Shown: positions 11,174-22,770, numbered from the stretch's first letter. The stretch: DNA of 64,000 bases from Rhabditoides inermis (GCA_963966185.1 CAWZYM010000214.1:719501-783500), one strand, 5' to 3'. Numbers and translations are program-made. Notes: a model not told the origin generated them from the sequence alone.

Positions 11174-13848
11174 TCATGCCGCTGCCTTCTCCCTCTCCTC
11201 TTTCCGCCCCTGCATCTCTTTGCTGAGCAACGCCGCCACGTCGCACACCAGTCTGTCTGCCAGACGGGCGCCAATCAACTGCACTCCCACCGGCAGACCC
11301 CCGCACACACCGGCCGGCACGGAAATCGCGGGAACGCCTGATCGAACACACAGATCTTTCTCAGTCGGGATCGCCCAGAGAGTAGATAGCGTGCCGGAGC
11401 GCCTTTCATGATCATAGGCGAGAGTAGATAGTTATGATATTAGATCAGTGATGGGGGTAATAATTGTCAACCAGTCACTTCTGATCAACTACTGATAGAC
11501 TCACCGGCCATGTTGGCGGGCTGTGTGTAGTAGTCGTCGTCGTGTTCCCTGTTGAATCCACTGGCATGCAGCTGCGAGAAGAGGGGAGGCGGGCCGGACG
11601 CCGTCGGAGTCAGCACCACGTCCACCTGGTAGTCAATGAGTTACTTCAACAATATGTTTCATAGGATACACTACACATCCCTCAATTCGCGTAGAATACT
11701 GTCACTGTATGATAAAAAAAAGATAATAAAACGTTCATCATTCGCTCTATCGAGTATACGTTACGCTCGACACAAATGCAACATCACAAGAAGATTACAT
11801 TAAAGAAGTTAGAGCAATCACTTCAGTACAGTGAAAACAGGCATTGACAGAGCAGAGAGAGAGTAGTTGACAAGTAAAGACGAAACATAAAATAAACCCT
11901 TGTTTCGTACCTCGTTGAACGCGTCGCACAACTCGTCCGAGATGAGCCGCCGCACCTTGAGAGCCTGCGAGTAGTACGTGGCACGGTGCCTGAAACAGTG
12001 TCAGTCATCTCTCACCAACTCTTCGTTTCAAAAGCAAGACATCAAGTCCACTCACTCCTTCATGAGGAAGTAGTTCCCGGCATGTATCCGCCGCCGCACG
12101 ACCGAGTTGAACGCCTCCTCGCGGGATGACGAGTACAACTCAAATGTTGACGCATCCGACGCCGATCTGTGGCCGTAGCCCACACTGTCGTACCTGAAGG
12201 AATACAAATCTCGCAAACTGTTGTTTGTTTGGCCTGCCCCTGTTGTGTGGCAATCCACTATCATGGTAGCCAAAAAGGCGTCACAGCACCATCTACCGAC
12301 TCAAGACGTCCGACGTCACCCAACCCAACAACCTCTGCTGACGTTGTCATAATCCAGGAACCCCATCTTGTTCTCGTAGGAGGACCCCGGATTCAACCGA
12401 GTAAAAAAATAAATCTAATAACAAAGCTGACTTGGCCATGTTGCTGGCGACGTCGGTGGCGCTGAGTACGTGGTAGCAGGTGAGCGAGAGGGGAGTGTGT
12501 GGGAGGGAGAGGGGCACGATGGAGGCGCCCGCCGAGGAGAGAGCCGCCGCCGCAGAGTTCCACGCGCGCCAGCCCGAGGGAGACAGACCCGCGTCGTGGT
12601 ACTCCTGCAAATTATACAACCGTCGACCAAGCCAATAAGAAGACTGACCTAAGACTCTCGAGTACAAGTCGAGAAGTCGAGTACAATTTCATAATCATAA
12701 AGTACAAATCACTCATGCATCATACAATCGTATGAAAAATAGTAAATCTAACTAATATTAACCTTGGGTATTCCGATGCGGAGTCCCTTGAGAGTGGCGG
12801 CTCCACTCGAGTCGGGCAGATCGAGCGACGTCGAATCGTACGCATCCACGCCGCACATCACGTCTGAATGGACGTGAGAAGAGAAAGAAGACACAGAGCT
12901 CACCCAGATACGCCCTGCACTCCTCGGCAGAGCGCGCGAAGATCGAGGGCACATCGAGCGAGTTCACCAGGGGAACCAGCCTGGAAACGGCCTTGCAACT
13001 TCCAATGTGGACACTAAATATATACGAACCCGTGTCTGGAAAGGACTCCGTAGGTGGGCTTGAGTCCGAATATCCCGTTGAAGGCGGCCGGGTTGCGCGT
13101 GGAGCCGCCAGTGTCCGAGCCGATTGCCCTGGACAAGGAAAATCATCGAGTCGAAGTTGATAACTGAAAAAAGAAAACCTACATATCGGCTATTCCCGAT
13201 TGTACTGCGACGGCTGAACCGCCAGAAGATCCTCCGGGAATCACCCAATCTTCTTCTGGAGTGGTAAGGGGTTACGGTATGTGACAGGTTAAAACAGGTT
13301 CCAAGGCTCAAGCTCAAGAAGAAGTTTCACGTAACACCATCAAGTAATATGAAACAAAATTAAAGTGTCAAGGTGTTATATAATAACAACGTACCAATGG
13401 TGTGAGGATTGGAGAGAGCGCTCTTGACGGGTCCGAAGTGGCCGAGGGCTGACGACGTTCCCATCGAGAACTCATCCGAATTAGCCTTACCGATTATGCA
13501 ACCGCCTAAACACATAACACTTCAAAACTATCGACAAAATAACAATAACACACCTTTTTCTATGAGCCTTTCGACTATGGTAGACGAGTACGGTGGGACG
13601 TAGTTTTCGAGCATGCGAGAAGCGCACGTCATCGGGACATCCTTCACACTACAACATCTACATCGAACCGAATACGTAAATTTCATTACTCACGCGAAAC
13701 AGTCTTTCACAACGATAGGAAAAGGTTGAAGTCCTCTTTGCAAAGCGATCTTGGCCTGTTCCCGAGCGACTTCGAACGTCTCTGTGATGAGGACGTTGTT
13801 TGGACGCAGCCGAGAAGCCACGCCAATGGCCTTCTCTATCCGCTGCAT
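11174..13848 (-). CDS. gatA: Glutamyl-tRNA(Gln) amidotransferase subunit A, mitochondrial (QRSL1/GatA family)
   Basis: Amidase-signature enzyme that, with GatB and GatC, converts Glu-tRNA(Gln) to Gln-tRNA(Gln), normally in mitochondria. Twelve or so exons can be read. The catalytic elements are in order: the Lys of [10 protein letters not shown] (about 13693-13710), the Gly/Ser loop [12 protein letters not shown] (about 13205-13245) with the cis-Ser, and the nucleophile in [20 protein letters not shown] (about 13060-13125). Later family blocks include the RIHAGNYFL type motif near 12070 and the terminal [10 protein letters not shown] segment at 11280-11338, ending TGA at 11174. The start at 13848 lies 3 bases after GTTTCAG, suggesting trans-splicing. 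Upstream family residues (about 20) are absent or in an unseen exon. One intron carries a SINE-like fragment (12318-12410). The multi-intron structure shows it is nuclear and not bacterial contamination. Confidence 0.88.
12318..12410 (+). mobile_element. 5'-truncated copy of a SINE-like repeat in a gatA intron
   Basis: From ACCCAACCCAACAACCTCTG to ATTCAACCGAGTAAAAAA this stretch matches 47517-47610 at about 90 percent by eye, in the same orientation, and ends in an A run. The other copy has a tRNA-like head directly upstream, absent here, so this looks like a 5'-truncated insertion. Confidence 0.6.
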
Positions 13849-14111
13849 ACGCTGAAACAAAGAAACATGATAAATTCAAAATTTAGAGAAAGAACATCGA
13901 ACAAAACAACAAATCTTTAGTAATATTTCGCGCGCGAACTGTATTTGTAAAAATAACGGTCGTGTTGCGTTGTGCAGCACAATTGTTGATGAATAATCAC
14001 ATTTTCGCCAGGCGCAGAAAATTTTCGAATTTTGTTTACTTGTTATTTTGTTTTGTTTCCTGTCTTGTTTCCTGTCTTGTTTCGGTGGTTTCAAAATTGT
14101 ACGTTTCAGGT
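13849..14111. promoter_or_regulatory. Divergent promoter between gatA and the DDX54 gene
   Basis: The 263 bases between the two start codons contain a TTTCAG-type acceptor right before each ATG (GTTTCAG on both strands). Both mRNAs are therefore likely trans-spliced and both transcription starts fall in this interval. No TATA box is evident. Confidence 0.5.
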
Positions 14112-14898
14112 ATGGCCTCCGACGATGAAGATCTTGACTACTCGCAGCTCACCTCGGAGCAAAACCGCAAGGAAAAGAAGGCCGGAGGATGGCAGTCGAT
14201 GGGTACGTCACAGTTTTATATGATTTCATGTTTCTGATCGAGAACTTTGATAAGATTCACATTGAATAATCTCGAACATAACACATTGAATAATCTCGAA
14301 CATTAAAAGTGTGCATACAGGTTTGGACAGCGTGATCATGAAGGGAATCTCGCGCAAGGGCTTCAAGATGCCTACTCCCATCCAGAGAAAGACCATCCCC
14401 TGCATCCTTGACGGCAAGGACGTCGTAGCCATGTCCCGCACCGGATCCGGAAAGACGGCCGCCTTCGTCATCCCCATGCTGCAACGCCTCAAGGCCAGGA
14501 ACAACCAAGGTGAGGCGACGTGTCTGATTCTGTTGTGATCTGACACTGACGTCTTCAGGCATTCGCGCTCTCCTTATCGCTCCCACTCGTGAGTTGGCGA
14601 TTCAGACTTTCAAAGTGGTGAAGGAGATCGGCAAGTACACGGGCATGAAGTTTGCGGTGCTGGTGGGAGGAGACAGCATGGACGACCAATTCAGCACCAT
14701 CCACGAGCGACCTGATGTGTGAGTATCCATGTTTCGCGTTGTCAATTGGAATGGGATGGCTTCAGCCTGGTCGCTACGCCGGGTCGTCTGCTGCACTTGG
14801 TGATCGAGATGGACCTGCGTATGCACCACGTCGAGTACGTCGTGTTCGACGAGGCCGATCGACTGTTCGAAATGGGATTTGCCGAACAGCTATCCGTA

Positions 14899-14943
<45 letters not shown>

Positions 14944-17900
14944 CAATTCTTCGCATATTAACATTATCAACATGCATTCTTGTTTAGGAGACGCTGAAGC
15001 GTATTCCGGAGAGCCGCCAGACACTGCTCTTCTCGGCCACCCTGCCCAAGATGCTCGTCGACTTTGCCAAGGCCGGTCTCTCCGATCCTATGCTCGGTGA
15101 GTTGCTTGTCTACGTAATATCCTGATCGAGATGGATCTGTGTAGGTGTATGTTGCTTGTAGTAGATATATAGTTGCTATTGAATACTTGTAATCATACAC
15201 GATATTGTGGGCGCAGGCACTTCCCTAAAACAGGGGGGTCTCCTCCAAAATTTCTCAAAAACGTGGGGGGGGGGGTACCTTGCCACGACTACTGCTTCAA
15301 AAACAGGGGGGGTCTCTCTTTCCTGACTTTCTTGAAAACATAGGGGGTCTCTCTTTCCTGACCTTCTTGAAAACATGAGGGGTCTACTTTCATGCGCCAC
15401 TATATCATGTATGCTTGTAAAATCCTCTCGAAAATGCCGTTCGTTTCAGTGCGCCTGGACGTTGACGAGAAGATCTCCGAGCGTCTGTCGATGGCGTTCA
15501 TGCTGTGTCGGCCCGACGAGAAGCTGAGCACCCTGATCTACCTGGCGAGGAAGGCGGACGAGGACGGAGAGCAGACGCTCGTCTTCTGCGCCACCATGAA
15601 ACACGTCGAGTTCGTGGTGGCTTTGCTCGAGCGCGCCGCCATTCCCTGCTCCTACATCTACAGCCAGCTCGACCCCATCGCCAGAAAGTTGAACATCCAG
15701 AGGTGAGTATCTACTTTGTTCTATTCATCTCAGTATCTCACCGGAACTCTTTTTCTTTAGGTTCCACAACAAGGAGACGCGCATTCTGATCGTCACTGAT
15801 GTCGCAGCCCGCGGAGTGGATATCCCTCTGCTAGACAAGGTATGGGATTTTCTGTAGTGCTCAGTCTTTACTCTCCCTTGGAAACGCGACCACGTATTGG
15901 GGTTCGCTGGTGTAATTAAATTCCTGGTGCTAAAATATTTATCTCATCTTTATTAAATGTTCCGCGATGTACCATTATCCTTTTTCCAGGTGATCAACAT
16001 GCACTTCCCACCCAAGGCCAAGCTCTTTGTGCACAGGGCCGGTCGTGTAGCGCGTGCAGGAAGGTGAGTGTTTTATTTTTTTATATTTCGTAAATTTATG
16101 TTTCAGTTATTATTATTGTGAAGTTGTATTTTTTTCTTTTTAATGCACTTGATTAAATATGAAATATATTTCAGGAAGGGTTTGGCGATCTCGCTGGTGT
16201 CGAACGACGAGCTGCCGTACATGTGCGACCTGTTCCTCTTCCTCGGAAAGCCCATCCGATTCGCCAAGCACGGAGACACGTACGATGGTCAGTATGAGTA
16301 CGTACAAGTATTAAGTGACCGCATCGCGTCATGCCCATGCACCTTTACGTTGGTTGACAAGTTGAAGTTAGAGAAGTCGTGTAATACGAGAAAGAGGGCA
16401 AGTGTTTTTGGATCACTGATGATTGATGCCGTTGTAGAGCGCGTGACGATGGTTGGCCGCGTGCCGGAGACGATTGTGCAGCTGGAGACGGACTTTATCG
16501 ACGCTGCCCTCAACAACAATGACGAGATGGTGAGTGGGAGTGGAGGGAGAGGGGAGATGGTGTGATAGTAATAGTAATAGTTCATTACCGTGTTGAGTAC
16601 ATGGGCATCATAGGAAACATAACAGAGCCTACGGTAGGATAGTGAAATAAGAAAAAATAAGAAACATTCAAACAGTAGACAAAAGTGATGTGTTCAGTTC
16701 GACATGCGTCACAAGTCTGAGAACGCGATGAAGAAGTACATTACGACGCGCCAGCCGCCGTCGTCCGAGTCGACTCGCAGGGTCAAGGTGAGGAGGAGGA
16801 GGGGGGGTGATATGATTCTGGAATGGATCGAATAACTGACTATTCATTTGATAGATGTGCTTTTCTTCTACTCTCTTTCATTCTTTCATACGCTCTCTTT
16901 ATTTTCATTAGAGTTCCATGCTTTACTGATTATAGTCATAGTGGTAGAGTTTGGATGCATCGAATGGTTTTTATTTTGGTTCTTAGCCTTTATGAATTGA
17001 TTCAGGAGGAGCTGCGCGAGAAGGCGTCGGAGTGCGCCGGCCACCCGCTGGTGGTGCTGGAGGGAGACAAGCAGAGCATGGACATTCTCAACCGCCTCGC
17101 CAACTACAAGAGCAACGCCGTGAGTAGCGAGCGACATGAATTCAATGGATGGAATATGTAGTTGTATTTGTATTCTCGCAATATATGGGGTAATAGCGTT
17201 CCAAATGAGAACGACGGTTAGAATACCGTATTTGGACTACAAGTGTAGTAGATCGAAGTTGTTGTTGTTCAGACCATCTTCGAGCTGAACACTGGCGGCA
17301 AGGCGCTGTCGGCGCAGGTGATGAAGGAGAAGAGGAGGCAGCATGAACTGCACATCCGGGACATCAAGGTACGCGTGTCGATCATGTGCAATCAGTCAGG
17401 CTTGTTGACAAAAAAAATGGGGGTTGACGGTGACGCGAGTGTTGCAGGAGAAGAAGGAGAAGGCGCACTCGGAGCGGGACGCGCTGGACGCGGAGAAGGA
17501 GGCAGACAGGCCGGACATTGAGCAGGCCGACGACGCCGAGCTGACGGCCGCCTTCGCGAATGTGATCGGACGGGGGGCGGAGCGCGGCGGCAGCCGGAAG
17601 AGAGACCGCGTGGCGGAGAGGGCGGCCGAGAGGGACAAGCACTTTATCAGCTACACCCCCGCCGACATGAACCAGGAGAGGCAGCTCGCCGTAGATAGGG
17701 TCAGTGGGAAAGGGGAAGGAGTTGATGAACGAGGTGACGTTATTGCAGACGGACTTTGCTCGCGTCGCTGCGCAGGCCGAGGTCGATATCATTGCCGACG
17801 ACGAGAAGGGCATGTACAAGAACAAGAACGCGCCCAAGTGGTCAGTGAGCGAGTGGTTGTACGAAAGTTATCTTGATTGACATGTTTCAGGGACCGCAAA

Positions 17901-18380
17901 AAGAAGAAGTTTGTGTCGCAGCAGTCGGATGACCCTGCTAAGAAGAAGATCCGCACAGAGAACGGCACGTGGGTGCCTGCCACGTACAAGTCTGGACGGT
18001 ACGACGACTGGGTGAAGAAGCAGAAGCTGGGATTCCAGAACAACGACGACGGAGAGGGAGGACAAGTGGTGGACATGACAGACGGAGACAAGCCGCAGTT
18101 CAACAGGAGGAAGCAGTACAGCAAGCCGAAGAGAGGAAGGGGAGGAGCGAACGAGCCGAAGGAGGAGCTGAGGAGCAAGGAGCAGATCATGAAGACGAGG
18201 AGGAAGGCGCAGAAGCTGCAGGACTACATGGCGCACAGACGACAGGAGAACGCCAAGACGAAGATGGGCGGAGCCAAGGGCAAGAAGGGAGGGCCGGGAG
18301 GAGGCAACAAATTTGGCAAGGCCGGAACCGGTGGAGGCAGGGCAGGCGGCGGCGCGGGCAAGAGAGGCGGCAAGAGGTGA
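14112..18380 (+). CDS. ddx-54: ATP-dependent RNA helicase DDX54/Dbp10
   Basis: DEAD-box helicase of nucleolar large-subunit ribosome assembly. Start ATG at 14112, 2 bases after ACGTTTCAG. Motifs in order: Q motif ([14 protein letters not shown]), motif I ([11 protein letters not shown]), Ia ([10 protein letters not shown]), Ib/GG ([18 protein letters not shown]), II ([17 protein letters not shown] at about 14847), III (FSATLP), IV ([13 protein letters not shown]), V ([15 protein letters not shown]) and VI ([13 protein letters not shown]). The C-terminal half has the Dbp10 C-terminal domain signature ([17 protein letters not shown], about 17960-18010) and ends in a basic Gly/Lys/Arg-rich tail, TGA at 18378. 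About 13 exons with short introns. Length and tail fit DDX54 better than other DEAD-box proteins. Introns carry a CT microsatellite and a G-rich minisatellite. Confidence 0.93.
14903..14940. repeat. (CT)n microsatellite in a DDX54 intron
   Basis: Pure CT run directly downstream of a donor (GTACGT), immediately after the exon coding for the DEAD motif. Confidence 0.9.
15225..15390 (+). repeat. G-run minisatellite in a DDX54 intron
   Basis: Three to five degenerate units of roughly 40 bases share CTT.TTGAAAACA followed by 4-12 G and GTCTCTCTTTCCTGAC. The G runs are on the coding strand (one of about 12 G at 15264-15275), so the transcript could form G-quadruplexes. Confidence 0.7.
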
Positions 18381-18589
18381 ACACTGAGCGGATGTTAACT
18401 AGTATTGTTACTGTGTGTTATGTTATCGTAAGTCACGTTTTGTTATGTGTGTGGTTTGGTATTGTTTGCGATTGTTGCGTTGTTACGATTCTGTTGCAAG
18501 TTGTGGATAAAGTTGTTTGGAAAGGTTGTTTGAGTGACTAAGATGAAAGTGATTGAATGACCATGAAAATATCTGGATAGTGAGAGGAC

Positions 18590-18900
18590 TACTGTACACG
18601 GCCCGGCCGTAGTCTCACTCATTTGTTCACTGACCGGTGAACCCAGGCGCACGCTACGCATCAGTTTCGCGTCGCGGTTGGCTCACAAGCAATTTAGCAA
18701 AACTTGTGCAGCGAAAGGAATCGAACCTGCGAGTAGATCACTGGTCGCGCTCACTAGCCACTTGGTCACAGAGACCATGTTCACCGGCTCTTAGAAATCG
18801 ACAATGAGGATGAGCACATTTTTCTTTAACATGAGAGATGCGTCGCGTGCGTCTACTGTCACGCAAATCAGTGAACGCGCGCCGGGCCGTGCTGTAGTAA
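18590..18900. mobile_element. Candidate small non-autonomous element with imperfect terminal inverted repeats
   Basis: TACTGTACACGGCCCGGC at about 18590-18608 is an imperfect inverted copy of GCCGGGCCGTGCTGTAGTA at about 18882-18900. The roughly 310-bp segment between DDX54 and PCNA contains a tRNA-like stretch with a perfect B-box. No coding capacity. It could be a MITE or a tRNA-derived SINE with fold-back ends. Confidence 0.4.
18697..18771 (-). other. tRNA-like sequence (probably SINE head or tRNA relic)
   Basis: Read on the minus strand it has an A-box-like region (TGACCAAGTGGCTAGTG) and a canonical B-box GGTTCGATTCC about 35 bases later. The acceptor and anticodon stems do not pair properly, so I do not call a functional tRNA. 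Confidence 0.4.
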
Positions 18901-19350
18901 GAGTGATACTTCTAGTCTGTGTCGAAGGTTGGCATGTGCCTAATCGCCTCGAGCACCATTGAGGTGCTATGCACGCGACCTGATTGCGCTATCGGCATAA
19001 CCTCTTCCAACTGTCTGCGCCCTCGTCTCTCTCTCTTCCACTCTCTCCTACAGTATGCTTTTCAAATTCGAAGTTCCCGCGCGCGCGGCGATCGCGCGGG
19101 AAAACGCCCCGCATTTCGTATTCGTTCCAGTCCGTTCCGTCATTCGCCCCTTCTCGCTCGTTTTTGGCGCATTTGTGATATCCTCCTTGGTTTTGTCGTC
19201 ATGGTGTTTTCTATTTTGCAATATTTACGCATATGTGACCGTGCTGTCTGTTAGTTGAACCAAATGTCGTAATTCATGTTCCCGATTTGTTTTATGTACG
19301 ATTTGTGGTGTTTTATGTATTCTTTCCAGACCCTACTAACCACACGCGAG
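18901..19350. promoter_or_regulatory. Upstream region of PCNA
   Basis: About 450 bases with no coding signal. It contains a GC-rich stretch with TTCCCGCGCGCGCGGCGATC near 19074, resembling tandem E2F-type TTCCCGC sites, plausible for an S-phase gene. A CTTTCCAG acceptor at about 19323-19329 precedes the ATG by some 20 bases. Confidence 0.4.
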
Positions 19351-20555
19351 ATGTTCGAGGCAAAGCTCGCCAACGCCGCCCTTCTTAAGAAGATCGTCGA
19401 GTCGATCAAGGTGAGAATATGAATACATGACGTCATATGTGCTGCCTGTGACGTATTTGGTTTCTTAATATCTGATTGACATTTACTTTATTGACATTTA
19501 CTTGCAGGACCTGGTCACTGACGCGCCGTTCGACTGCTCCGAGTCTGCCATGTGCCTGCAGGCTATGGACTCGTCCCACGTCGCCCTCGTTTCGCTTAAG
19601 ATGGAGGTGCGGTTATTGATTGATTGTCGATTATCATTCAGCCTCGACGTGTTTTATTGATTCGTTTGCAGGTTGGTCTGTTCGAGACGTACCGCTGCGA
19701 CCGCACGATCAACCTCGGTCTCTCACTGGCCAACATGGCCAAGGCGCTTAAGTGCGCCAACAACGACGACACGTGCATGCTCAAGTACGAGGAGAACGAG
19801 GGAGACTCGATCACGTTCAGCTTCTGCGACGAGAAGCGCGCCAAGAGCCAGGTGAGTGCCCTCTGAGCTTATTTGTGGTTCGCAATATAAATCCTCAAGC
19901 GCGTTGACTTCCATTCGGGCTAATCCGAGCGGGCCCACCGTTTCTCACGGAGGATTCCAAAACTCGCAATATGATGTGTTTGTAGGATGTGACGGTGAAG
20001 ATGATGGACATTGACGGCGAGCATCTGGGCATTCCCGACCAGGACTACTCTGTGGTGTGCGAGATGCCGTCCGCCGAGTTCAAGAAGACGTGCGCCGATC
20101 TGGCCATGTTCTCGGACTCGCTCAACATCACTGCCACCAAGAGCGGCATCGTGTTCAACGGCAAGGGAGACTCTGGCCAGTCGGTCGTCACCTACTCGCC
20201 CTCCTCCAACACTGACGACGAGTCTCAGGTGTGTAATGTAATGTTTATCTTACTCGGCAATACTGCCGCAGGTACAGACCGCAGTAGAGTGACCACAACG
20301 TATGTCTGCCTAATGAGGAACCATGTGAAAACGTGTTACTTTCAGGCCATCTCTCTGGAGGTGAAGGACCCCGTGAACGTGAACTTCTCGATCAAGTACA
20401 TGAACCAGTTCACGAAGGCGACTGCACTGTGCGACCGCGTGCGCATCTCTCTGTGCAACGATGTTCCCGTGGTGATCGAGTATATAATCGAGGAGAACGG
20501 ACACCTCCGCTTCTATCTCGCTCCCAAGATTGATGATGAGGATATGGACAACTGA
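19351..20555 (+). CDS. pcn-1: Proliferating cell nuclear antigen (DNA sliding clamp)
   Basis: Five exons (19351-19410, 19508-19606, 19672-19851, 19986-20228, 20346-20555), all in phase 0, give 263 residues, matching the family's usual length of about 261. It starts [20 protein letters not shown]. Other family blocks seen are [14 protein letters not shown], the central ECEIP-like region around the second half of exon 3, the interdomain loop near [16 protein letters not shown], and the C-terminal [11 protein letters not shown]. The trimeric ring tethers DNA polymerase delta and many repair factors in the nucleus. AATAAA lies about 115 bases after the stop, at about 20672. Intact, with no odd residues seen. 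Confidence 0.96.
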
Positions 20556-20996
20556 GCGACCCCTACCCTTTTCCCTGTGCCCCCGACCGGTCTAACTTTG
20601 TAGCATGCTGTATGTTTGTCGCGTTTGATACGTTGGTACTTGAACACACTTTTATTTTTATGCGTTACACGAAATAAACACGTTTGATCTCAGTTGCTTC
20701 GTGATGATGTGCAGTATGAGATCGAGGTGAAGTGTGAGATTATGTATTTGGGGTTTGGGTCTCAGATAGATATGGTTCCTATGTGGGATATTCTGAATAT
20801 GTTGAATGGTAGTTGGAGATCCCAGTTCTCGAGCTAGAGACAACCGATTCCGCATAACCGCATCGCTTCTCTGGTGCTATCTTTCACCAGGCAACGAATA
20901 GAGAGCACAGTGCGCGGCCACGCCCCCTCTGCGTGTCGTAAACCCGGCGCGAGGTTGTCGCTATGAGGGGTCGAGAGCGAGGGCGCGACGTCTCAT
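20556..20996. other. PCNA 3' UTR and U1 upstream region
   Basis: No coding signal. Contains the PCNA polyadenylation signal AATAAA near 20672 and, before the U1 gene, a GC-rich stretch (about 20915-20990) where an snRNA proximal element would be expected. I cannot define that element by eye. Confidence 0.4.
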
Positions 20997-21159
20997 GAAC
21001 TTACCTGGCTGGGAGGCTCTCGTGATCATGAAGGCGGGACCTCTATGGTGAGGCTTCTCCATTGCACTTCGGGAGAGGCTGACCTGTATGGCAGTTCCGA
21101 GTTGGAATTGGCCAACAGCTAAATTTTTGAGTGAGGGGCTGCGTTCGCGCGGCCCTGAC
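20997..21159 (+). ncRNA. U1 spliceosomal snRNA
   Basis: The 5' end reads GAACTTACCTGG, which contains the 5'-splice-site recognition sequence ACTTACCTG. It is followed by a stem-loop with GATCATGAAGGCGG (U1-70K-type loop), the conserved CCATTGCACTTCGGG of stem-loop II (U1A-binding type), a third stem-loop, the Sm site AATTTTTGA near 21122-21130, and a final GC stem closed by TTCG (GGGCTGCG TTCG CGCGGCCC). Length of about 162 fits U1. It lies between PCNA and the first MSP gene. Expression cannot be shown from sequence, but all functional elements are present. Confidence 0.9.
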
Positions 21160-21318
21160 AAGTCAACAAATCATATAGTAGAAGGAACCACTTCGAAAAC
21201 ACACTCATCCTTTTCCGGAAAAAAGAGTCATCCTGCGTCATCCTGCATGTTGAAAAAAACGAGAATGGCATTTATGAAAGAAAGTTTATTGTTTGAGAAC
21301 GAGAACTGGTAAACATGT

Positions 21319-21757
21319 TCAAGGGTTGTACTCGATGGGGAGGTTCTTGCGGCGGACCATTCCGTCGCCCTGGAACCACTCGCGGCGGAAGGTCTTGGCG
21401 GCGCCGTCGGGGGTGTTGGTCCACTCGATGGTAATGCGGTCGTTGTTGGTGTCCTCCTCTCCGAACTTGAACGCGTCGCAAGAGACGGCCATCAGCACGG
21501 CCTCCTTGGGGTCGAGCACTCCGCACGGCGGGTCGACGCCGAGGCGCTTCATGTTGGTGGTCTTGATGGCCCATCCGATGCGGCGACCTCCAGTGTTGGT
21601 GATCTGAAAAAGACAACACATTCAATGATCGATCGATATCCAATCGATACCCACGCACCTTGATGTGGTAGGTGTGCTTGTCATCGTAGGGGGCGTTGAA
21701 GACGATCTTGGTACCCGGCTGGGTGTTGATATCTCCGGGAGCGACGGACTGAGCCAT
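21319..21757 (-). CDS. msp: Major sperm protein, copy 1
   Basis: Two exons, 21659-21757 and 21319-21603, joined across a 55-bp intron, encode 127 residues, exactly the usual MSP length. The protein starts [20 protein letters not shown] and ends [14 protein letters not shown] is a small immunoglobulin-fold protein that polymerises into the motility fibres of the amoeboid sperm and also signals to oocytes. A TATA-like GGGATAAAA lies at 21791-21798, about 35 bases before the ATG, and a CAATAAAC signal lies just past the stop. It is nearly identical to the copy at 24659-25097, with at least one silent difference (near 21432). Confidence 0.97.
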
Positions 21758-21790
21758 GACGAATGGATGCCGGCAGCCCGCCGCGCCCGC

Positions 21791-21798
21791 CTTTTATC
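21791..21798 (-). promoter_or_regulatory. TATA-like box of MSP copy 1
   Basis: GGGATAAAA on the minus strand, about 35 bases upstream of the MSP start. The equivalent position in MSP copy 2 reads GAATAAAAG (25131-25139). Confidence 0.55.
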
Positions 21799-22129
21799 CC
21801 ACTCTCCAGACATGCAAATCGGCGAGTTCGCGCAATTGACAACGGGAATGACTAATTTGTTAGTCCTAATGGAAATACAAATGATGGGTGATTGGAATTG
21901 CGATAGATACGTAAATATCACAGAAAAACATCTGATTTGTTTCGTCTTTCCGCTTCCGAAATCGCCGGAACCGATATGGAATACCGAATTAGCATCTGTA
22001 TAGAAACGGGGGAAAATAGGGGCACGGTGTGTTCTGATCCCTAGTGATGTATTACATTCGCCAATCACATTCGTTCCCATAAAAGAAAAAGCCGAGGAGC
22101 ACACCGCCACTCTTCGCTCTTCTCTGAAG

Positions 22130-22717
22130 ATGAAGCTGTGTCTTCTTCTTCTCATCGCCTGCGCAGCAGTCACAGCGGTGTACGACTACACTCCCGGATC
22201 CTATCACCACACCTTCTATGTGCGTACACAGTGCACGTTGAAGACGATCTTGGTACCCGGCTGGGTGTTGATAATGATATCTCCGGGAGCGACAGACTGA
22301 GCCATGGTCTCAGTCTATCGCTACATGAGCATATTGATTTCTTGCAGATGCGTCTTTCAGAATGTGTTCGTGATGAGTGTGCGCAGGTCGTACGTGTACA
22401 GTTTCCATCCGGTGGCCGCGCGTCGCACCGCTCTGCTACAGTTCTACAGCAAACAGCCCGACCTCGTGGAACTTGTCAGACAAGCGCGCGCCAACGAGAA
22501 TCTCGACGACTACTTCAATAAGACGATCATCAAGACGTTCAACCAAACCACCGAAGGCCGCATCATATACGAGATTTTTGACACCGACAGGTACGGTGGT
22601 ACAAGTGGTTCAATTGTAATGCTCGTCAATGTTAGATACACCAGCGCGCAGCAAGAACAGATTGTCGCGGACAATCAATACATGTTCGGACAAATGGACG
22701 GTATCTTTTACGTCTAA
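22130..22717 (+). CDS. Unrecognised small secreted protein
   Basis: Exon 1 (22130-22219) encodes a clear signal peptide, MKLCLLLLIACAAVTA, and a Tyr/His-rich start of the mature protein. Exon 2 begins after CGTCTTTCAG at 22361 and runs to TAA at 22715. A 45-base in-frame segment with GT...AG ends (22588-22632) may be a further intron. CCCATAAAAG lies about 45 bases upstream of the ATG. The sequence is mixed alpha/beta in character with no Cys pattern and no domain I know. AATAAA overlaps the bases just after the stop. Intron 1 carries an antisense fragment of an MSP first exon. The gene may continue into a downstream open segment at 22771-22931. Confidence 0.55.
22236..22350 (-). pseudogene. 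MSP 5' fragment (antisense) inside an intron
   Basis: On the minus strand this reads the first roughly 20 codons of MSP, including the start ATG, with a 6-base insertion (ATAATG-type) relative to the functional copies, plus about 45 bases of different 5' flank. It lies wholly within intron 1 of the gene at 22130-22717. An inverted copy is at 23405-23530. Confidence 0.75.
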
Positions 22718-22770
22718 TAAAATATGTGATACTGATACATGAGCATAATGATTTCACACGCGAATTGCAG

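Noticed and set aside
11174..13848. Bacterial contamination or transferred gatA
   Set aside because: About a dozen spliceosomal introns and a shared divergent promoter with DDX54 show an ordinary nuclear gene.
18697..18771. Functional tRNA gene
   Set aside because: The B-box is good but acceptor and anticodon stems fail to pair. The same applies to 27478-27545 and 47384-47460, so they are treated as tRNA-derived repeats.
21293..21607. Plus-strand frame of 104 codons opposite MSP, repeated at 24633
   Set aside because: It is the antisense shadow of the MSP second exon, kept open by codon bias and duplicated with it.
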